Position numbers and translations under genes: made by a program | DNA from: Gemmatimonadota bacterium | Lineage (GTDB): Bacteria; Gemmatimonadota; Gemmatimonadetes; Longimicrobiales; Gaopeijiaceae | Length of the DNA: 7,307 nt | Assembly (NCBI GenBank): GCA_016209995.1 | Contig: JACQVC010000012.1 | Span: 1 to 7,307 of the forward strand | Direction: 5' to 3' | The notes under the pieces: generated by a model | What the model was told of the DNA's origin: nothing | Database searches by the model: none | What the model saw: only the letters and a program-made list of their open reading frames with translations | In this document: in pieces, positions 5,194 to 7,307 of the stretch | Numbering within the stretch: position 1 is the stretch's first letter | How the letters are laid out: each line of letters starts with the position of its first letter

Positions 5194-7307
5194 GGCTGCC
5201 ACCCTCCCTCCTCCCCTTGCTCCCCATGGTTTACATGGCGTGGGCCGACCGCTTCCTCACCCCCGGCGAGGCGGCTCGCATCCGCAACCTGGTGCAGAAC
5301 CAGGACTGGCTGGAGGCGGAAGCTCGGGAGGCGCTCGCTCGCTGGCTCGACCCCGATGCTCCTCCGGACGCGGCCGAGCTGAACCAAGTGCTGGTCACCA
5401 TCCGGCAGCTGGCCACGGGGCTGCCGGACCTGGCCCGTTTGTCGCTGGCCGAGCTGGGCGTCGAGCTGGCGAAAGCAGGCGGAGCCCGAGACGGGACGCC
5501 GCGCCCGGCGGCGCTGGAAGCGCTGCGTTCTCTGGAGGACGCTCTCGGGCTCGCGGGGCACGAGGCTTCCCGCGCGCTGCTCGACGACGCGGGCATACGG
5601 GCTCCCGCAGCGGTAACCCCGCTCCAGGAGCCGACTCTCGACGTCCAGGCCATGAATCGCCTGCTGGACGGCGAGCATTGGGTGACGCGCCGCCAGGTGC
5701 TGGAGCTGCTCTCCGGACCGGAGTTTCGGCACGATCCCGATCTCGGTCGCGCGGAATACCGCGAGCGCGTGTGGTCCTGGTGCCGCCAGCTGGCGCTGCG
5801 CGGCTGGGGTGCGCTCGCGTATCCCCGCGAGTACGGCGGCGCCGGCGATCTCGCGCGAGCCATCACGGTCTTCGAGACGCTGGCGTTCCACGACCTCAGT
5901 CTGACGACGAAGTTCGGCGTCCAGTTCGGGCTGTTCGGTGGCAGCCTTCTCGGGCTCGGTACCGGCCCGCATCACGAGCGCTACCTGCGCGACGTGGGCA
6001 CGCTCGCGCTCCCCGGTTGCTTCGCCATGACCGAGACGGGGCATGGCTCCAACGTGCGCGATGTCGAGACCGTGGCGCGCTACGATGCGCGGCGGCAGGA
6101 GTTCGCTATCGACACGCCGAGCGAATCGGCACGCAAGGACTACATCGGGGGCGCCGCGCTGCACGCGCGCATGGCCGTCGTGTTCGCTCAGCTCGAGGTG
6201 AACGGCGCCGCCCACGGCGTCCACGCCTTCCTCGTTCCGCTGCGCGATGATCGCGGCCGACCGCTGCCCGGCGTCCGCATTGAGGATTGCGGCGAGAAAC
6301 CCGGGCTCAACGGCGTCGACAACGGGCGCATCTCGTTCTTCGCGGTCCGCATCCCTCGCGAGAATCTTCTCGATCGCTTTGGACAGGTCTCTCCCGAGGG
6401 CGCCTACACGAGTCCGATCGCCAGTCCCTCGCGTCGCTTCTTCACGATGCTCGGCGCGCTGGTAGCCGGTCGAGTCAGCATCGCGGCCGCAGCGCTCAGC
6501 GTCGCGAAGACCGGCCTCACGATCGCGTGCGTTACGGGGCAGCTCGCCGGCAGTTCGGGCCGGCCGGCAGCGCCGAACTGCCGATCCTCGACTACCTCGA
6601 CGTCCAGCAGAAGCTCATGCCTCACCTGGCGACGGCCTACGCGCTGGACTTCGCCGTGAAACGCCTCGTGCGCCGCCTCGTCGACCACACCGACGACGAC
6701 GCGCGCGAGATCGAGGTGCTCGGGGCCGCGTACAAGGCGTATACGTCGCGCTTCGCGGTCGATACCCTGCAGTGCTGCCGCGAGGCCTGCGGGGGACAGG
6801 GTTATCTATCGCTCAACCGCATCGGCCCACTGCGCGCCGATGCCGACGTCTTCACCACCTTCGAGGGCGCCAACCCGGTTCTGCTCCAGCTCGCGGCCAA
6901 GGGACTGCTCACGGAATACCGGACGCAGGTCGGCGAGCTGGGCGCCTGGGGGATGGTCCGCCATCTGGCCGGCCGGGCGTCGACCGCGCTCACGGAACTG
7001 AACCCGGTCGTGACCCGCAAGAGCGATGAGGAACACCTGCGCGCTCCCGACTTCCAGCTCGACGCACTGCGTTATCGGGAGGAACGGCTGCTCGGCACCG
7101 TCGCGAGGCGGCTCAAGAGCCGCATTGATGACGGACTCGATTCATTCGTCGCGATGAACGAGTGCCAGGACCACCTCATTGCTCTCGCCAACGCGTACGT
7201 CGAGCGCCTCGTTCTCGAGACGTTCCAGCAGGCTGTAGATGACTGCGCGGACGAGGCACTGCGCGCCGCGCTCACCACGCTGCGCGATCTCTTTGCGCTC
7301 GCGCGCA
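5190..7307 (+). CDS. Acyl-CoA oxidase/dehydrogenase with N-terminal helical extension; frameshifted; 3' end cut by window edge
   Basis: Flavoenzyme that oxidises fatty acyl-CoA to trans-2-enoyl-CoA, closer to the acyl-CoA oxidase (ACOX) group than to short dehydrogenases. From GTG 5190 the frame runs to 6526 (445 codons), then needs one extra base and continues from GTG 6527 to the right edge: about 706 residues in all, with the C-terminus missing. Residues 1-75 form a helical module beginning LLPMVYMAWADRFLTPGEA, like the TerB-like extension on some bacterial ACOX proteins. The flavin/substrate core includes YPREYGG (211-217), FAMTETGHGSN (278-288, compare TEMGHG in ACOX) and KDYIGGA (316-322). 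After the shift come VRYGAARRQFGP (447-458), CREACGGQGY (530-539) and TTFEGANPVLLQ, whose Glu559 aligns with the catalytic base of rat ACOX (Glu421). Without the shift the product would end at the stop at 6657 in meaningless sequence. Whether it makes hydrogen peroxide or passes electrons to ETF cannot be read from sequence. Start chosen for the GTGA overlap with the protease gene. Confidence 0.88.
6525..6529 (+). other. Single-base deletion (frameshift) in the acyl-CoA oxidase gene
   Basis: The frame used from 5190 encodes the family up to KTGLTIA, then gives unrelated Ser/Arg-rich sequence and stops at 6657. The frame starting at GTG 6527 gives the exact expected continuation (VRYGAARRQFGP) and stays open to the window end. 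One base after GC at 6525-6526 is missing; loss of a C from a GCC codon would explain it. No slippery heptamer is present, so programmed frameshifting is unlikely. Confidence 0.85.

Noticed and set aside
5178..6224. Long frames on both strands over the acyl-CoA oxidase (348 codons minus, 336 codons plus at 5240-6250)
   Set aside because: Low-complexity Arg/Ala/Gly translations caused by high GC; only the 5190 frame matches a protein family.
6519..6535. Programmed -1 ribosomal frameshift in the acyl-CoA oxidase
   Set aside because: No X XXY YYZ slippery heptamer is present and no reason for regulation is seen; loss of a base from GCC is simpler.

Overview
The window is GC-rich bacterial chromosomal DNA, with G or C at most third codon positions. 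It is tightly packed with protein-coding genes and shows no sign of a phage, transposon, CRISPR array, rRNA or tRNA. The gene content is a secreted-type amidase, an RlmI-like rRNA methyltransferase, a SLC13/ArsB-type permease, a small membrane protein, an M50-type membrane protease and an acyl-CoA oxidase with an N-terminal extension. This would suit a high-GC soil or sediment lineage such as Gemmatimonadota or Acidobacteriota. That assignment is a guess from gene style, not something the sequence proves.

Layout: positions 1-1306 hold an amidase-signature enzyme on the minus strand, cut by the left edge. A 192-base divergent intergenic region follows. The remaining genes are all on the plus strand. 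First come rlmI (1499-2698) and, 32 bases later, an anion-transporter-like permease (2731-3945), probably one transcript. A well-formed sigma70-type promoter (perfect TTGACA at 3981) then drives a 105-residue membrane protein of unknown function (4092-4409), which is followed by a terminator-like hairpin (4432-4480). Next is an M50-family membrane metalloprotease (4522-5193). Its stop codon overlaps the GTG start of an acyl-CoA oxidase/dehydrogenase (5190 to the right edge) in a GTGA arrangement.

The acyl-CoA oxidase reading frame is broken by one missing base near 6526. Both halves match the family without loss, so this is either a recent mutation or a sequence error. All visible catalytic residues are intact, including the base Glu559.

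Functionally these are mostly stand-alone genes: amide hydrolysis outside the cytoplasm, 23S rRNA m5C modification, ion or dicarboxylate transport, and fatty acyl-CoA oxidation. The only physical link suggesting joint function is the translational coupling of the membrane protease to the acyl-CoA oxidase, possibly with the small membrane protein upstream. I see no convincing previously undescribed system. The points most worth checking are the frameshift, the N-terminal module of the oxidase, and the protease-oxidase coupling.
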